Assembly: GCA_963169105.1 (NCBI GenBank)
Contig: OY720637.1
Span: 30,995,925 to 31,059,924, forward strand
Direction of reading: 5' to 3'
Origin: Ceriagrion tenellum
Lineage: Eukaryota > Arthropoda > Insecta > Odonata > Coenagrionidae
Length of the DNA stretch: 64,000 nucleotides
Shown here: positions 63,776 through 64,000 of the stretch, piece by piece
Numbering within the stretch: position 1 is the first letter of the stretch
Layout of the letters: each line of letters opens with the position of its first letter
Program-made: the position numbers and the translations under genes
The notes under the pieces: generated by a model
The model's database searches: none
The model's input: only the letters and a program-made list of their open reading frames with translations
Told to the model about the DNA's origin: nothing

Positions 63776-64000
63776 AAAAAATTAACATAGTGTAGTTCGT
63801 AGGTTTTTGTACATTACAGCAATGGATTTGGATTTTTATTCTTTTAATAATGCAGCGAGTTTGGAACAAAGGAAAGCAGGTAGCGAGTAATCTTCTGGAG
63901 AGGTGGCTCAGGTAATTCAAAAAAATAGTTGCAACTAAGGAATGGAAACAACAATATACAAGAAAAATATCATGCTCCCGTCACTTATTGTCATCGCAAA
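63776..64000. other. No recognisable feature
   Basis: Nothing supportable to the end of the window. Confidence 0.4.

Noticed and set aside
1..64000. CRISPR arrays, prokaryotic operons or phage modules
   Set aside because: No regularly spaced identical repeats, no ribosome-binding-site-led gene series, and the repeat content is plainly eukaryotic.

Overview
The window looks like a gene-poor, repeat-rich piece of an arthropod (probably insect) nuclear genome. It is AT-rich overall with scattered CpG-rich patches. Its recognisable coding matter is decayed transposon sequence: non-LTR reverse-transcriptase tails, Penelope-like GIY-YIG endonucleases, a mariner transposase and a BEL/Pao-like Gag. 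I cannot name the species. I could not support any intact host protein-coding gene, tRNA or rRNA gene; the open frames over about 100 codons are either transposon remnants or unrecognised sequence in GC-rich or low-complexity patches. Layout: 0.8-2.1 kb, a duplicated segment split by a 3' RTE-like LINE with a target-site duplication (TSD). 3.0-5.7 kb, two nested hammerhead-bearing palindromic elements, a Penelope-like (PLE) 3' end, and a third hammerhead element inside a LINE. 6.9-13.7 kb, several LINE 3' ends and one RT core. 14.9-15.7 kb, a nearly perfect palindrome with paired hammerhead cores. 17-19.2 kb, a LINE tail and a foldback TIR element. 21-29.8 kb, more hammerhead elements, a Gag fragment and a TIR element. 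32-39.9 kb, LINE tails, dispersed repeats, a mariner and a hAT-like element. 42-47.8 kb, a palindromic hammerhead element, a (TA)44 tract and a solo-LTR-like insertion inside a LINE. 48-55.8 kb, two copies of an unnamed ~0.9 kb repeat, LINE tails, a tRNA-derived SINE and a TIR element. 56-63.8 kb, a second SINE, two PLE 3' ends, a hammerhead element and LINE tails. The most interesting theme is a family of short elements (about 160-290 bp) sharing four traits: (i) a hammerhead-ribozyme-like core of the form CTGANGA-N, stem II, GAAAC, mini stem III, usually a GTC- or GTT-like cleavage triplet, (ii) long inverted arms that in several copies form stem I, (iii) a conserved TTT-C-GGCG box, and (iv) TSDs of 7-15 bp. 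The same core lies close to the 3' end of the three PLE fragments, one of which has a 15-bp TSD. The simplest reading is a population of retrozyme-like elements mobilised by Penelope-like machinery. Hammerheads in PLEs and animal retrozymes are established knowledge; the particular palindromic, nested and paired-core architectures here, and a C3/G8 co-substitution seen in three copies, are what I think deserve a second look.
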